Source: Nitrosomonas sp.
GTDB lineage: Bacteria > Pseudomonadota > Gammaproteobacteria > Burkholderiales > Nitrosomonadaceae
Assembly (NCBI GenBank): GCA_016708955.1
Contig: JADJES010000003.1
Location: forward strand, 248,001-312,000
Length of the DNA stretch: 64,000 bases
Reading direction: 5' to 3'
Each line of letters starts with the position of its first letter. Position 1 is the first letter of the stretch. Positions 25,488 to 34,969 of this stretch are shown here, piece after piece. The position numbers and the translations under genes were made by a program. The notes under the pieces were generated by a model. That model was not told the origin of the DNA, did no database searches, and saw nothing but the letters and a program-made list of their open reading frames with translations.

Positions 25488-26077
25488 ATATCTCCTCTTA
25501 CGTGGTTAGTTGCTACATTCTTGTGCCGGACTTCAGAAAGCCCAGAAAAATCAAAACTGCCACGCAAAGATAGTGTTTTTTGTCAGAGCAGTCTGTGAGA
25601 AAACACACAGGCAGCATTTATTAATCAAAGCACTGGGGGAGGTTAAGAAAATCGTCGGGCCGGGCTGCTTAGCAAAGCGATATGTAAGGCATTGATGCTT
25701 ATCGGTTATACAAAGCCGAATGTTAGGTTCGCTTCCGAGTGAGTTTGGAATTACATGAAGAAATTAGAAGCTGCCAGACAGAGTCATGGCAGAAAGCGGT
25801 TAGAGCTTCTTTACCCGAGCTATTGTGCAGGCAAAGAAGCTTGTAATGCTGCAATAAGTGCAATTCACCCGAATGGCGATATAAGTGGCGTTATTGGCTT
25901 TACTGCGTTCGGCATGGACTTGTTGTAATCAATAATGGCGCCGATCCAATAATTTTGTCCACTGACCAAATCGGCTGGTTGTGCTGAATGAATCAGCAGC
26001 AGGCACAAAAGGGTCTTGACATTATTCCTCCATAAAAACGCCGTTGCATAATCATCGGCGAATTATTTAGCGCTTCC
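25488..26077. other. Gap with metalloprotease gene remnant
   Basis: About 590 bases without an intact gene between lysS and the exported-protein operon. The only interpretable part is the decayed protease 3' end at 25862-25979. The lower half, 25500-25860, holds no frame or repeat I can name; it should contain the promoter for the exported-protein/protease pair. Confidence 0.4.
25862..25979 (-). pseudogene. Decayed 3' fragment of a matrixin-like protease gene
   Basis: Read on the minus strand this encodes ADLVSGQNYWIGAIIDYN, then after a disturbed stretch ATYIAIRVN, closely matching the end of the intact protease (DLVSGQNYWIGAIIDYNG and ATYIGIRVN). The stop codon has changed to TGC and no start or catalytic region remains. 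It points to a former tandem paralogue. Confidence 0.8.
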
Positions 26078-27586
26078 CTAGTCTTCCCGCCGTAACTGCG
26101 GAAACAGAATCACATCGCGGATGCTGGGGCTGTCGGTCAACAGCATGACCAGCCGGTCGATGCCGATGCCTTCACCCGCCGTGGGCGGCAGGCCATATTC
26201 CAGTGCGCGGATATAGTCCGCATCGTAATGCATCGCCTCGGCATCACCAGCATCTTTGGCATTGGCTTGCTCCTGAAAGCGCGCTGCTTGATCTTCCGAA
26301 TCGTTTAATTCCGAAAATCCATTGGCAATTTCACGTCCGGCGATATACAGCTCAAAACGGTCGGTGATTTCAGGGTTACTGTCGTTGCGACGTGCCAGCG
26401 GTGAGACCTCTGCCGGATAATCGATAATAAATGTGGGTTCAAACAGTAAATGCTCTGTGGTTTCATCAAACAATGAAAGCTGTAAGCCGCCGATACCATC
26501 GTGCGAATTATAGTGTATGCCCAATGCTTGTAACTTATTGATCATGAAATCACGATCCTGCAATTGCGCACCGGAATATTCCGGATGAAATTTCTGAATC
26601 GCTTGGGTAATGGTTAAACGCATAAATGGCTTCGCCAGATCGATGGCTTTGCCTTGGTAAGTGATTTGCGTGGTTCCGAGCACTTTTTCAGCCACACTGG
26701 AGAACATTTTTTCGGTGAAATCCATCAGGTAAGTAAAATCCTGATAGGCTTCATAGAATTCCACCATGGTAAATTCCGGATTGTGCCGCGTGGAGATTCC
26801 TTCGTTACGGAAATTGCGGTTAATTTCAAAAACTTTTTCCATGCCGCCGACAACCAGCCGTTTCAAGTAAAGTTCGGGTGCGATGCGTAAAAATAATTCC
26901 ATATCCAATGCATTATGATGCGTGGAGAAAGGCCGCGCCGAGGCCCCGCCGGGGATCGGGTGCATCATCGGCGTTTCAACTTCCAGATAATCACGTGCAA
27001 CGAAGAATTCTCTAATTGCCTGTATTACTTTGGAACGTATCGTAAACACCTTACGAGTTTCTTCATTCGTAATCAGATCCAGGTAACGTTGGCGGTATTT
27101 CTGTTCCTGATCGGTCAGGCCATGAAATTTTTCCGGCAGCGGGCGTAGCGATTTTGTCAGCAATTGCAAATCAGTCACGCGGATCGAGAGTTCGCCGGTT
27201 TTGGTTTTAAATAACGTACCTTGCGCGCCGAAAATATCGCCCAAGTCATGGTGTTTGAACGCGGTATGCACCGCTTCGCCGGTATGGTCATCCGAAATAT
27301 ACAACTGGATGCGTCCGCTCATGTCCTGAATCGTAGCAAAGCTGGCCTTGCCCATGACGCGCTTTAACACCATGCGTCCTGCCACTTTTGCAACAGTGGG
27401 CTGTTCTTCCAGTTTCTCTTTTGAGAATTCGTCGAATTGCTGATGGAGTGCTGCCGCCAAATGCTCGCGCCGGAAGGTGTTTGGGAAAGCGTTGCCTGCT
27501 TGCCGTAATTCGGTCAGTTTGGCGCGACGTTCAGCAATGATTTGATTTTCATCCTGGAGGGGGGCTGATGGATTTTCCTGGGTCAT
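26078..27586 (-). CDS. lysS: Lysyl-tRNA synthetase, class II
   Basis: A 502-residue cytosolic enzyme that charges tRNA-Lys. The N-terminal OB-fold anticodon domain includes VAGRMVLKRVMGKASF. Class II motifs follow: motif 1 around VETPMMHPIPGGASARPF, motif 2 FRNEGISTRHNPEFTMVEFYEAY and motif 3 GLPPTAGEGIGIDRLVML. Length and sequence are those of bacterial LysS. No frame damage is seen, unlike several accessory genes nearby. Confidence 0.98.
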   Translation of the reverse strand: MTQENPSAPLQDENQIIAERRAKLTELRQAGNAFPNTFRREHLAAALHQQFDEFSKEKLEEQPTVAKVAGRMVLKRVMGKASFATIQDMSGRIQLYISDDHTGEAVHTAFKHHDLGDIFGAQGTLFKTKTGELSIRVTDLQLLTKSLRPLPEKFHGLTDQEQKYRQRYLDLITNEETRKVFTIRSKVIQAIREFFVARDYLEVETPMMHPIPGGASARPFSTHHNALDMELFLRIAPELYLKRLVVGGMEKVFEINRNFRNEGISTRHNPEFTMVEFYEAYQDFTYLMDFTEKMFSSVAEKVLGTTQITYQGKAIDLAKPFMRLTITQAIQKFHPEYSGAQLQDRDFMINKLQALGIHYNSHDGIGGLQLSLFDETTEHLLFEPTFIIDYPAEVSPLARRNDSNPEITDRFELYIAGREIANGFSELNDSEDQAARFQEQANAKDAGDAEAMHYDADYIRALEYGLPPTAGEGIGIDRLVMLLTDSPSIRDVILFPQLRRED

Positions 27587-28083
27587 GTTATGTGTGTTAA
27601 GTGAAGAGATTGGATAGAGTTAAACTTGTCATTTGAGCGCTCATTATACGCTGCAAGCGGAGGATTTCGTGACAGCATGTGTCTATCCCTGAATTCCGGA
27701 ATTTCTGAACGGTTTATTATGGAGGTCCCGAGCAAGTGTCATTTTGAATGAGGGCGATAATTTCATTGTATTGATTACTAACCCGAATATTTCATGCTGC
27801 GTCCGGAGTGGTAAATGCGCGTTCCTCAACATCGACTGTTGCGGCTGGTGCTCGAATTCGCTCTGTTTTAATTTAGAACAGATAAATCTGGCTCTGCCGG
27901 AGGTAATTTAACTAACGAACCGGGATATTTGGCCTGTAAATATTGATTTATTATTATCAACTTAGGGACAGATGACTTCTTTTTTTCATGTGACGATTTG
28001 GTATACTGTTATAAGTAGAGGGTTGCTTTATATTGATTTTAATCAAGAATGCGCCAAGCAGGGTTGATATATTCAGGAGAGCG
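27587..28083. other. Intergenic region between lysS and the LuxR-type gene
   Basis: About 500 bases with no credible gene. It must hold divergent promoters for lysS and the regulator. TTGGTATACTGTTATAAG near 28000 resembles an extended -10 region reading right, followed by a transcribed leader. Nothing else is recognised. Confidence 0.3.
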
Positions 28084-28176
28084 GGCAAGCTTCATGAATA
28101 TCATTAAAATAGTTTGATGTTTGCCCCGAGCTTGGAGAGAGGTAACTGGGTAGCAAGCGATCACGGGGCTTCTTTT
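28084..28176 (+). promoter_or_regulatory. Leader hairpin before the LuxR-type regulator
   Basis: GCCCCG-A-GCTTG (28123-28134) pairs with CAAGC-GATCA-CGGGGC (28154-28169), a two-part stem enclosing a GAGAGAGGTAACTGGGTAG loop, followed by TTCTTTT. It ends about 33 bases before the start codon. CAAGC also occurs at 28086-28090, so the GCTTG arm has an alternative upstream partner. This could be a terminator/antiterminator leader. It does not match the GEMM c-di-GMP riboswitch or another class I know. Confidence 0.4.
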
Positions 28177-28208
28177 ATAACAAATAATAAATGAAGAAAG
28201 GGAGCAAA

Positions 28209-29336
28209 ATGCCGGACACGATACTTGTGATATCCGAGAGTGCCGATCTGACAGCTGGGCTGCTAAACAGGTATTCAAGTCAAGGTTTCCGGATTCTTAA
28301 CATGCTTCCTGCCGCAGACTTTGATGCCCTTAATATTGAGCAGCTTGAGTTAATACTGCTAGTGGATTGTCCTTGGCTGTATATCCCCATTACGGAATAC
28401 CTGAAACAGCGCAGCAATGGCAATCACGGTATTCAGATCATTTGTATGAGTAATAGGGCCCGTTCCGGTCAATTGGCATCTGAGAATTGCCATATTGATG
28501 ACGTTCTGCCGGAACCTTCATCCCTTCCGGCTGATTTCGCCTTTCCTGAGCGGCGCCGGGATGACAGGCGGCAAAAGGAGCGCGGTAAATCACTCCAATG
28601 TCTTGAACAAACTCCGGCTTCTCATGCCGGGATGGCCGGTACACCCTTATCCGCTGACAATTCGGATACAAGGCAGGCTGGTTTGATTCACTTGCAGTTG
28701 ATCACCGATAACATGCATTTGGGCAATCAATTGCAAAGCTATTTCAGCGGACCGGCATCCTCCGGCAGCATCGATTGTGCTATCAGCAGCTTTAAAAAGA
28801 TTTTTGATCAATCGAAAGAATCTTTTTCTGATGTCATTTTATTCGATATGGGTGTAGCCGATGACATTGCGATCGAACAGATAGGCCTCATCAGAGAAAA
28901 GGCGTTGGCCGCTAAAATAATTTTGCTGGTCGGACGGAATAATCCTGATCTTGTTTATGAAATCATTAAATTCCGGATATCAGGGTTCTTGCCGGTTGAT
29001 GCCAGTTATGCGCTGTATGAAAAGGCGGTTATTGCTGTGCACAAAGGAGAATTCTGGTTGCCTCATTGGCTGACCAACCGGATGCTTACCATTTCTTCAA
29101 ACCGGTCGGAATTCTCTGGGTATTTTTTGCAAAATGGCCTAAGGCTTACGCTTTGCGAGCAGAAAGTTGCGGAATTGGTAGTGCAAGGACTAAGCAATAA
29201 ACAGATTGCACAACGGCTCGCGGTCAGTCCGGAGACGGTCAAAAAGCACCTGAAAGCGGTTTTTGAGAAATCCAGCGTGAGCAGCCGTAATCAGTTGACT
29301 GCCCAGTGTATTTCGCTACTGGGTGATCTCAAATGA
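28209..29336 (+). CDS. LuxR/NarL-type regulator with two degenerate receiver-like domains
   Basis: The ATG at 28209 is preferred to the one at 28191 because GGGAG lies just before it; 375 residues. The C terminus is a LuxR-type helix-turn-helix (LCEQKVAELVVQGLSNKQIAQRLAVSPETVKKHLKAVFEK). Ahead of it, residues about 165-295 look like a receiver fold (VILFDMGVADD, AKIILLVGR, GFLPVDA), and residues 1-90 like a shorter one (DTILVISESADLT). The usual acidic pocket is incomplete, so phosphorylation is doubtful. A charged linker with PERRRDDRRQKER separates them. No sensor kinase is adjacent. Target genes are unknown. Confidence 0.78.
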   Translation: MPDTILVISESADLTAGLLNRYSSQGFRILNMLPAADFDALNIEQLELILLVDCPWLYIPITEYLKQRSNGNHGIQIICMSNRARSGQLASENCHIDDVLPEPSSLPADFAFPERRRDDRRQKERGKSLQCLEQTPASHAGMAGTPLSADNSDTRQAGLIHLQLITDNMHLGNQLQSYFSGPASSGSIDCAISSFKKIFDQSKESFSDVILFDMGVADDIAIEQIGLIREKALAAKIILLVGRNNPDLVYEIIKFRISGFLPVDASYALYEKAVIAVHKGEFWLPHWLTNRMLTISSNRSEFSGYFLQNGLRLTLCEQKVAELVVQGLSNKQIAQRLAVSPETVKKHLKAVFEKSSVSSRNQLTAQCISLLGDLK

Positions 29337-29848
29337 TACGCGAAAACAAGATCCCGGCGATCCTTTGGAAGCTCTTTCGGCCGGGTCGGGTGCTTACTGG
29401 TTAAATCCGCATGGCCACTCTGTTATCGTGACACCTTCCGGATTGATCGGCGCTTTGCTCAATCGATCGGTCAACAAGTTTTACAGGCCATTGAAACCAT
29501 CCGCGTTGCCGCTGCGGTGTTAAAGCGGGCTCAAAATGTTCATTGATCACGCATCAACTGCGTTTTTCGCCTGCTTCCACTGGTGCCGGCTGCCTTGAAA
29601 ACGGTTTTCAACGGCCTGTTAAATCTTTGGGGGATCTCTGAAAATCTGTCATTACGAGCACGGCTTGAAATCTAACCTGTTGATTGAAAATAATTACTAC
29701 CTGCGTTCGCAATGACCTGAGCGTGTAATGCAGTACTTTCCTTGCGGTGTAAAGGTAATTTTTTCTGATAGATACTCCCCGTTTGGGGAATATTACTTTG
29801 GATGGAAATGTAGGATCATTCGAAATGCAATTAATAGGAATTTTCTAC
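29337..29848. other. Gap between the regulator and the second insertion sequence
   Basis: A short frame of 66 codons starts inside the regulator's last codons (29323-29523) and contains AYWLNPHGHSVIV, but has no family match and I do not call it. CTGTCATTACGAGCACGG at about 29648 and TTCGCAATGACC at about 29709 are arms of a degenerate GTCATT-type palindromic repeat. Nothing else is recognised. Confidence 0.35.
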
Positions 29849-31198
29849 GGTTCATCCGGCAAGTGCGTACTTGTTAGTCAGAAATGCATGTTGAAATAAA
29901 GTGAATTAAAGGTTGAAATTATCTCTGATTTTCAACGAAGAGGTTTTTTCAACATGTCGACCAGTTTGCTGTATCACGCCTTTGGTATAGTTGGTTATTT
30001 TTATCAAAGCACTTGTTTTATTGCGGGTGTCATAGTTGTTTGCAATACAAGCGGATCATTGGCGATTGAGATGTCCGGTATGTAAAAGCCGCGAGATACA
30101 TTGCCGGGGAAAGTTGGTTAGACGCTTCAGGACAGTACCGGTAGGTCAAAAGCAGTCTATATCGACCTTCCAGTTCAGCGGGTAGAATGCACCCGATGCC
30201 AAGCAGTTCGTCAGGTAAAGATACAGTTTGCTGATGAGCACAAGCGCTATACACGTTCTTTCGAAAGATTGGTTTTGATCTCTCTAGGCACATGACCATC
30301 CAGGCAGTAGCACGCCATCTTGGAGTGAGCTGGGATCTGGTTAAGGGAATACAGAAGGACAATCTGAATAAACGTTATCGGTTGCCGAAATTGGCAAGAT
30401 AAAACGCATTGCGCTGGATGAAATATACCAAGGCAAGAAGCTGGGTTATTTAACGATAGTTCTGGATCTTCAACGTGGGGCAGTGATTTTTGTTGGCAAT
30501 GGGAAAGGTGCCGATGCACTGATTCCGTTTTGGAAGCGTTTGAAACGATCGGGTGCACGGATTGAAGCGGTTGCGACCGACATGGGGCCAGCATACATCA
30601 GTGCGGTGCGGGCTAATATCCCAGATGCAACGCTAGTGTTCGATCACTTCCATATTATTAAGCTGTTCAACGAAAAGTTGACAAAAATGCGTCATGATCT
30701 GCAACGAGAAGCAGAAAATGGGTTGGGCAAACCCGTTTTGAAGGGCATTCGCTGGCTGTTGCTGAAGAACCCTGACAACCTGGATGACAAGCGCAATGAA
30801 CGTCAACGTCTGGACGAAGCATTAAAGCTCAATGAGCCCTTGGCAACGGCCTATTACATGAAAGAAGAGTTACGCAATATCTGGCATCAACCGGATAAAC
30901 TCTCAGCTCAAAATGCATTGGATGAATGGGTAAAAAAGCCGCTGCTTCGGATGTCAACATGCTCAAGCAATTCTCTAAAACTATTGCAGCACACCGCTCA
31001 GGTATCCTGGCTTATTTCGATTTTAATGGTTTATCAACCGGGCCGTTGGAAGGTACCAACAACAAGATAAAAACTTTGCACAAAATGGCCTATGGTTTCA
31101 GAGATGTCGAGTTCTTTAAACTCAAAATTATGGCGCTGCATGAAACCAATTATGTCCTTGTCGGTTAAACCCAAAAGTACGCACTTGCCGGATGAACC
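29849..31198 (+). mobile_element. ISL3-family insertion sequence, copy 2
   Basis: The 1350-bp element begins GGTTCATCCGGCAAGTGCG and ends with its inverted complement; an exact 8-bp target duplication TTTTCTAC (29841-29848 and 31199-31206) flanks it. It is almost identical to the copy at 21725-23075 but in the opposite orientation, so the 8 kb between them could invert by recombination. Confidence 0.93.
29954..31168 (+). pseudogene. ISL3 transposase, multiple frameshifts (copy 2)
   Basis: Same transposase as copy 1, starting MSTSLLYHAFGIVGY at 29954. Compared with copy 1 it has an extra T at GTTTGCAATAC, and lacks one G in the codons for LVLDLSRH, one C in LAKIKR and one A in an A-run before AAASD; it shares the missing A near GQK. 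The largest intact piece runs 30483-31070. The private indels differ from those of copy 1. Confidence 0.88.
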
Positions 31199-31246
31199 TT
31201 TTCTACTGATTGATGTAGGGAAAAGCAAAAAGGCCCTTAATGTGGA

Positions 31247-31345
31247 AGGATATTTGAATAACCCGCATTTGTTATTCCGGGCGTAGTGAGGAATCTTGTG
31301 AAATTAACTGTCATTTCTCGCCATGCGCGGAATGACAGTTAAGTG
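31247..31345. repeat. Degenerate GTCATT-type palindromic repeat
   Basis: TTGAATAACCCGCATTTGTTATTCCG at its left is close to AATAACCCGCATTTGTCATTCCG at 34868 (shared core AACCCGCATTTG). ACTGTCATTTC at about 31307 pairs with GAATGACAGT at about 31330. It lies between the insertion sequence and the GCSPGYW-protein gene. Confidence 0.6.
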
Positions 31346-31393
31346 AGTCGAGCTAATAAGCTCGCTATTTGTTTAAAACTGAGGAGAAAAGTG

Positions 31394-32374
31394 ATGAAGA
31401 ATAATTTAACTATGACGGTGCTGGCGTCGGCATTTGCGCTGATGGTAAGTAATGGAGCGTTAGCAGCAACTGATGTGGCAGGCGAAGAACCCATTCTGAA
31501 GCCGGGTAACTTTGTATCATCAAGTGATAATCAAATCTGTTATGACATCTTTGGCGAGGCCGTGACGGAAGATATGGTTGGCTTTAAAGTGGATAGCGGT
31601 CCAAAAATAGACGGTGTAGGTCAGCAAGCCGGTGATTTTGATAATGGAGAAGTTGCTTTTGATGTTTCGGTTGACAGCAAGACTCTGAGCTGGACAGCGA
31701 TAGATGGCGTGCAGATGCTGGGCGTTATCGTTAAAGGTGGTACAAATCATAATTTGTACGATTATGTGAATGCGCCGCCAGAAGGCAACCCTTACCTTGG
31801 TAATAACGACAGCGGACTTATTGCGCCATTACTCAAGAATGGTAAACCAGCAGGAATCAGTCATTATAATGTCTGCTATTTACCGGAAACAGGGTGAGAT
31901 GAACAAGGCGAAGGCTGCTCGCCTGGTTATTGGACAAATCATACTGATCGTTGGGCAGGCGCTGCTACAGGTGACGAAATGAATGCTACATTCGGCGTAG
32001 CGTATTTCGGTGATATTTATACCTGTACTGGTAATGGAATTAATAAAGTCTGTTCATATTCTCGTGAGATGACATTGGGAGACGCAATGGCAAATCCGCC
32101 GCTTAATAAAGATGTGTGTCCTGATTGTGATGCGTTTGCATTTCATGCTGTTGCAGCACTCCTGAATAGCTTGGGTGGTACAGAAAATCCAAGCGGCGGT
32201 AATATCACCAAATATCCTTACACCACAGATGATGTGAAAGCTGATGTAGGCAAAGTTGAGGATGGAGAAATGACCGAGGCTGAGTTTTTAACAAAATATG
32301 ATGTGTATGGAAATAAAGATCAGCCAAATGTGTTGTGGTGTCCATTAACTGAACTCCAGCAAATTAAGCATTAA
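31394..32374 (+). CDS. Secreted GCSPGYW-motif protein with an in-frame TGA codon
   Basis: The ATG at 31394 follows GAGGAG by seven bases. The signal peptide ends NGALA. One frame runs to a TGA at codon 168 (31895-31897), then continues in the same frame without another stop through EGCSPGYWTNHTDRWAGA to a TAA at 32374; the total would be 326 residues. The Gly-Cys-Ser-Pro-Gly-Tyr-Trp motif marks a family of bacterial exported proteins of unknown role, and other cysteines (YTCTG, DVCPDCD, LWCPL) lie downstream of the TGA. A nonsense mutation (for example GGA to TGA) is simplest. Readthrough or selenocysteine is an alternative because SelD is encoded in the window and a 5-bp stem GGCGA/TCGCC lies 9 bases after the TGA. 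A strong terminator follows the gene. Confidence 0.75.
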
Positions 32375-32420
32375 AAGTTCAAAACTGGTATAAAGACCAG
32401 TTTGATGAATCAGTAATAAA

Positions 32421-32460
32421 AAACGGGATTCAGCATTTAATGCTGAATCCCGTTTTTTTA
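32421..32460. terminator. Bidirectional rho-independent terminator
   Basis: AAACGGGATTCAGCA and TGCTGAATCCCGTTT form a perfect 15-bp stem with a TTTAA loop, followed by a T-tract on the plus strand and preceded by A residues (a T-tract on the minus strand). It lies between two converging genes and should end both transcripts. Confidence 0.93.
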
Positions 32461-32507
32461 AAAGAATTCTAAACAACTTGCATGGTATTCCGGCCATCAA
32501 TGGCTTC

Positions 32508-34525
32508 TTATTTCTTGCCACCGCCTTTGCCGCCACCGGAGCTGTTGCCGGCCGTAAGCAAAATTATGCTAGATACAGTCGAGCTATTATCCGCCTTGTC
32601 GCGTGCGCTTACGGCATATTCATAGCTGACGCCCGCTATGACCGTGCTGTCGGTAAAACCGTTGCTGGTGGTCTCTCCAATCACTTCATTGTTGCGGTAC
32701 ACCAGATAACCCGCGACACCGGAAAGCGCATCACTGGATGCCTGCCATGACAGGGCGATATTGCCTTGTTTATTGGAGGAACCCGATAAATTCGCAGGCG
32801 TGCTGGGTGGCGTATTGTCGATCACCAATGTGGCATTGGCTGAACTGATGCCGGTATGATGGGGCGCTCTGCCATCGCTGTCGGTGACAAACACCGATAA
32901 GGAATAGCTGCCCTCGCTGAGATAGGTGTCGGCAGTCAGTATGCTGCTGCCGGTTTGTGAAGGGGATAGCGTCAGATCGGGTGATGCCAATGAGCCGTTG
33001 ACAACACCGCCTTCGTGATCCAGTGTGAAAGTGGTGTTGCTGCAGCCGCTCATATCCTTGTTGGATACGGTGACAGTGAAATTGGCGCTGTTTCCGGAAG
33101 CCATGGCGAGCGTGGCGGGTGAGATGGATACGGCTGGTGTGTTTGCCGCGCAGCCGTAACTCACCTGTACCGTTGCAAAACCGTTATCTTGGGATACCTG
33201 CGTGAAAGAAATGCCATTGCTGGTATCGGTGAAGGTTTCGCCGTCAATCAGCGTCTTGACATGCGTGGTATAGCCGTAACCTGATCCCTTGTAGCGGTGA
33301 ATATTGATTCCTTTGGTGTAAGTGGTCGACAATTGGTTGTAATTGCCGACCGGCTGACGGTAGGACAAGTAATATAAATCGCTGGTATTCGGTTTGGCGA
33401 TTTTGAGCATAAATGGCGTGCCGCTGGCGCTGGAAGGATCGAGGCCAATGGCGGCCAGGTTAAAGGTGCCGCTTGACGTTACTGTCGATATGGCGCCGGA
33501 AATATTGGCATACCAGCCCATTTGGTCCATGTGCGGCATTGAACAAATACCAGTTGCTGCCGGAAGATCCCATCGGGTCTGAATAGTCGCCATAGACGTT
33601 ATTGATGGTGCTGTCGTTTTCCGGATCGGTGCCGGCATGCGCCAAGTTAAGGTTATGCCCCAGTTCATGCGCAAAAATCATACCCGTGGTTCCTGCAATC
33701 CAGGCGCGGCAGAAAGTGCCGCAGCCCACGTTGGCGACTCCGGCCCATGAGCAGGAGGGCAATCCGAAGTGCGCGGCAGCACAAAAACACGGTGGCGATA
33801 CAGCGATAAATCAACCCCGCCAATTGCGCGGCTGCTTCGGCAGCATAGGCCCAGCTATAATAATCGCAGGTTGCGTTGTCGTAATTGATGGCGAACGGCC
33901 CGAATACATCGGGCTTGCCGTCGCCGTCAGTATCCGCCGGGAAGCTCATTTGTCCCAACGAGGCCTCACGGTACAATCCATCCACCGAGCGCGCATCGGT
34001 GAACATTTTTCCGGCAACCTGGGCAGGCGTGGTATAGGAACCGGTTTTGGCATTGGTCAGATCCACCAGAATGACGACGGCCCTGCGTTCGTCGATAGCC
34101 ATTGCATCAGCTGTTGAAGCGGAATCGGTTGTCGTGGAATAAACGCCCGTGTTACTGCCTCTGCCATTGGCGGAGCTCTGCTCTTCGAGGCTCTCGACAC
34201 GGAATTTGCGCCCATTTTGCCGCCCCTTAACCCGGATGCGCTGACCGCTGCGCAGATGATCGGGCGGCGTCCGGTCAAAGTGAAGCTGATGCCAATCTAC
34301 ACCATTGTCATCACGTAGAAAATAATCGTTCTCTAAATGGATATGATTGTCGAAGTCATCCTTGTGGATGACATCCAATTCGCCTGTTATTTCATCGGGG
34401 GATGCGGAGAAACTGTTGAAAGATAAGGAAATGAGGATGATGGTGGCAAGAATCAGGATGCGATCGGATAATGAGCAATGCAGTGATTCTTTTTGGTTAC
34501 GTCTAAACAAGAATGCGTTAGGCAT
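32508..34525 (-). pseudogene. Secreted metzincin-type metalloprotease with Ig-like and fibronectin III domains, broken
   Basis: Three frames together give a protein of about 670 residues. N-terminal part (from 34525): signal peptide, a prodomain-like region and AVVILVDLTNAKTGS. Middle part (about 33540-33762): CSWAGVANVGCGTFCRAW, the zinc motif HELGHNLNLAHAG and Met-turn DPMGSSG, as in gametolysin-like (M11) proteases. C-terminal part (from about 33550): MDQMGWYANI, an Ig-like repeat, a fibronectin type III domain (PSTPANLSGSSNKQGNIALSW) and a GGGKGGGKK tail. Breaks map to a G-run near 33815, a C-run near 33760 and a probable 2-base loss near 33535. Either a pseudogene or several read errors in GC-rich stretches. 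Confidence 0.82.
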
Positions 34526-34969
34526 GATAAATTTCCCTGTAAATTTTCCTAAATTGATAACCGGTAACTTGACTTCACTTTGAGCGGAGCAAGCTCAGTA
34601 GAAGCAAAATTCGTGCCGATTAACTAACTTGACTTCGCTTTGTGCGGGCAAGTATTGAAGTGATCTTTTCGGAATCTTTTCTGGGAACTTGAATTAGGGG
34701 AGGATTGCAGGTTATTTTAAAATAAGCCGCAAAAACTGTAGATTAGATTGCGCGAGATACGTGGTATGGGGGGCTTATTGCAACCAATAAATTCCAGGTG
34801 ATAATGCTTTCAGGTAAAGGTTTTGTGTGGCGCGGTGGATAGATAACTTTCTCTTAAGGAAACTCTCAATAACCCGCATTTGTCATTCCGAACATAGTGA
34901 GGAATATTTAATAATCAATTTAATGGGCTTCTCTCTCTTGCTCGAAATGACACTTGTCCGCGGCTTTCG
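34526..34969. repeat. Gap with direct repeats and a GTCATT-type palindromic element
   Basis: AACTTGACTTC(a/g)CTTTG occurs at about 34565 and 34627. At 34856-34958 GAAACTCTCAATAACCC, GTCATTCCGAACATAGTGAGGAAT and a complementary CTTGCTCGAAATGACAC make another member of the palindromic family seen at 11.7 and 31.3 kb. No gene is present. Confidence 0.6.

Noticed and set aside
28123..28176. Possible GEMM (c-di-GMP) riboswitch before the LuxR-type gene
   Set aside because: The sequence GGTAACTGGGTAG only superficially resembles the class; the conserved receptor helices and tetraloop are absent.
29323..29523. 66-codon frame overlapping the end of the LuxR-type gene
   Set aside because: No ribosome binding site, no recognised domain and unusual start overlap; kept only as a note in the gap description.
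31895..31897. Confident call of selenocysteine at the in-frame TGA
   Set aside because: Only SelD is visible; the stem-loop is short and slightly closer to the TGA than typical, and a nonsense mutation is simpler. Kept as a finding, not as an annotation.
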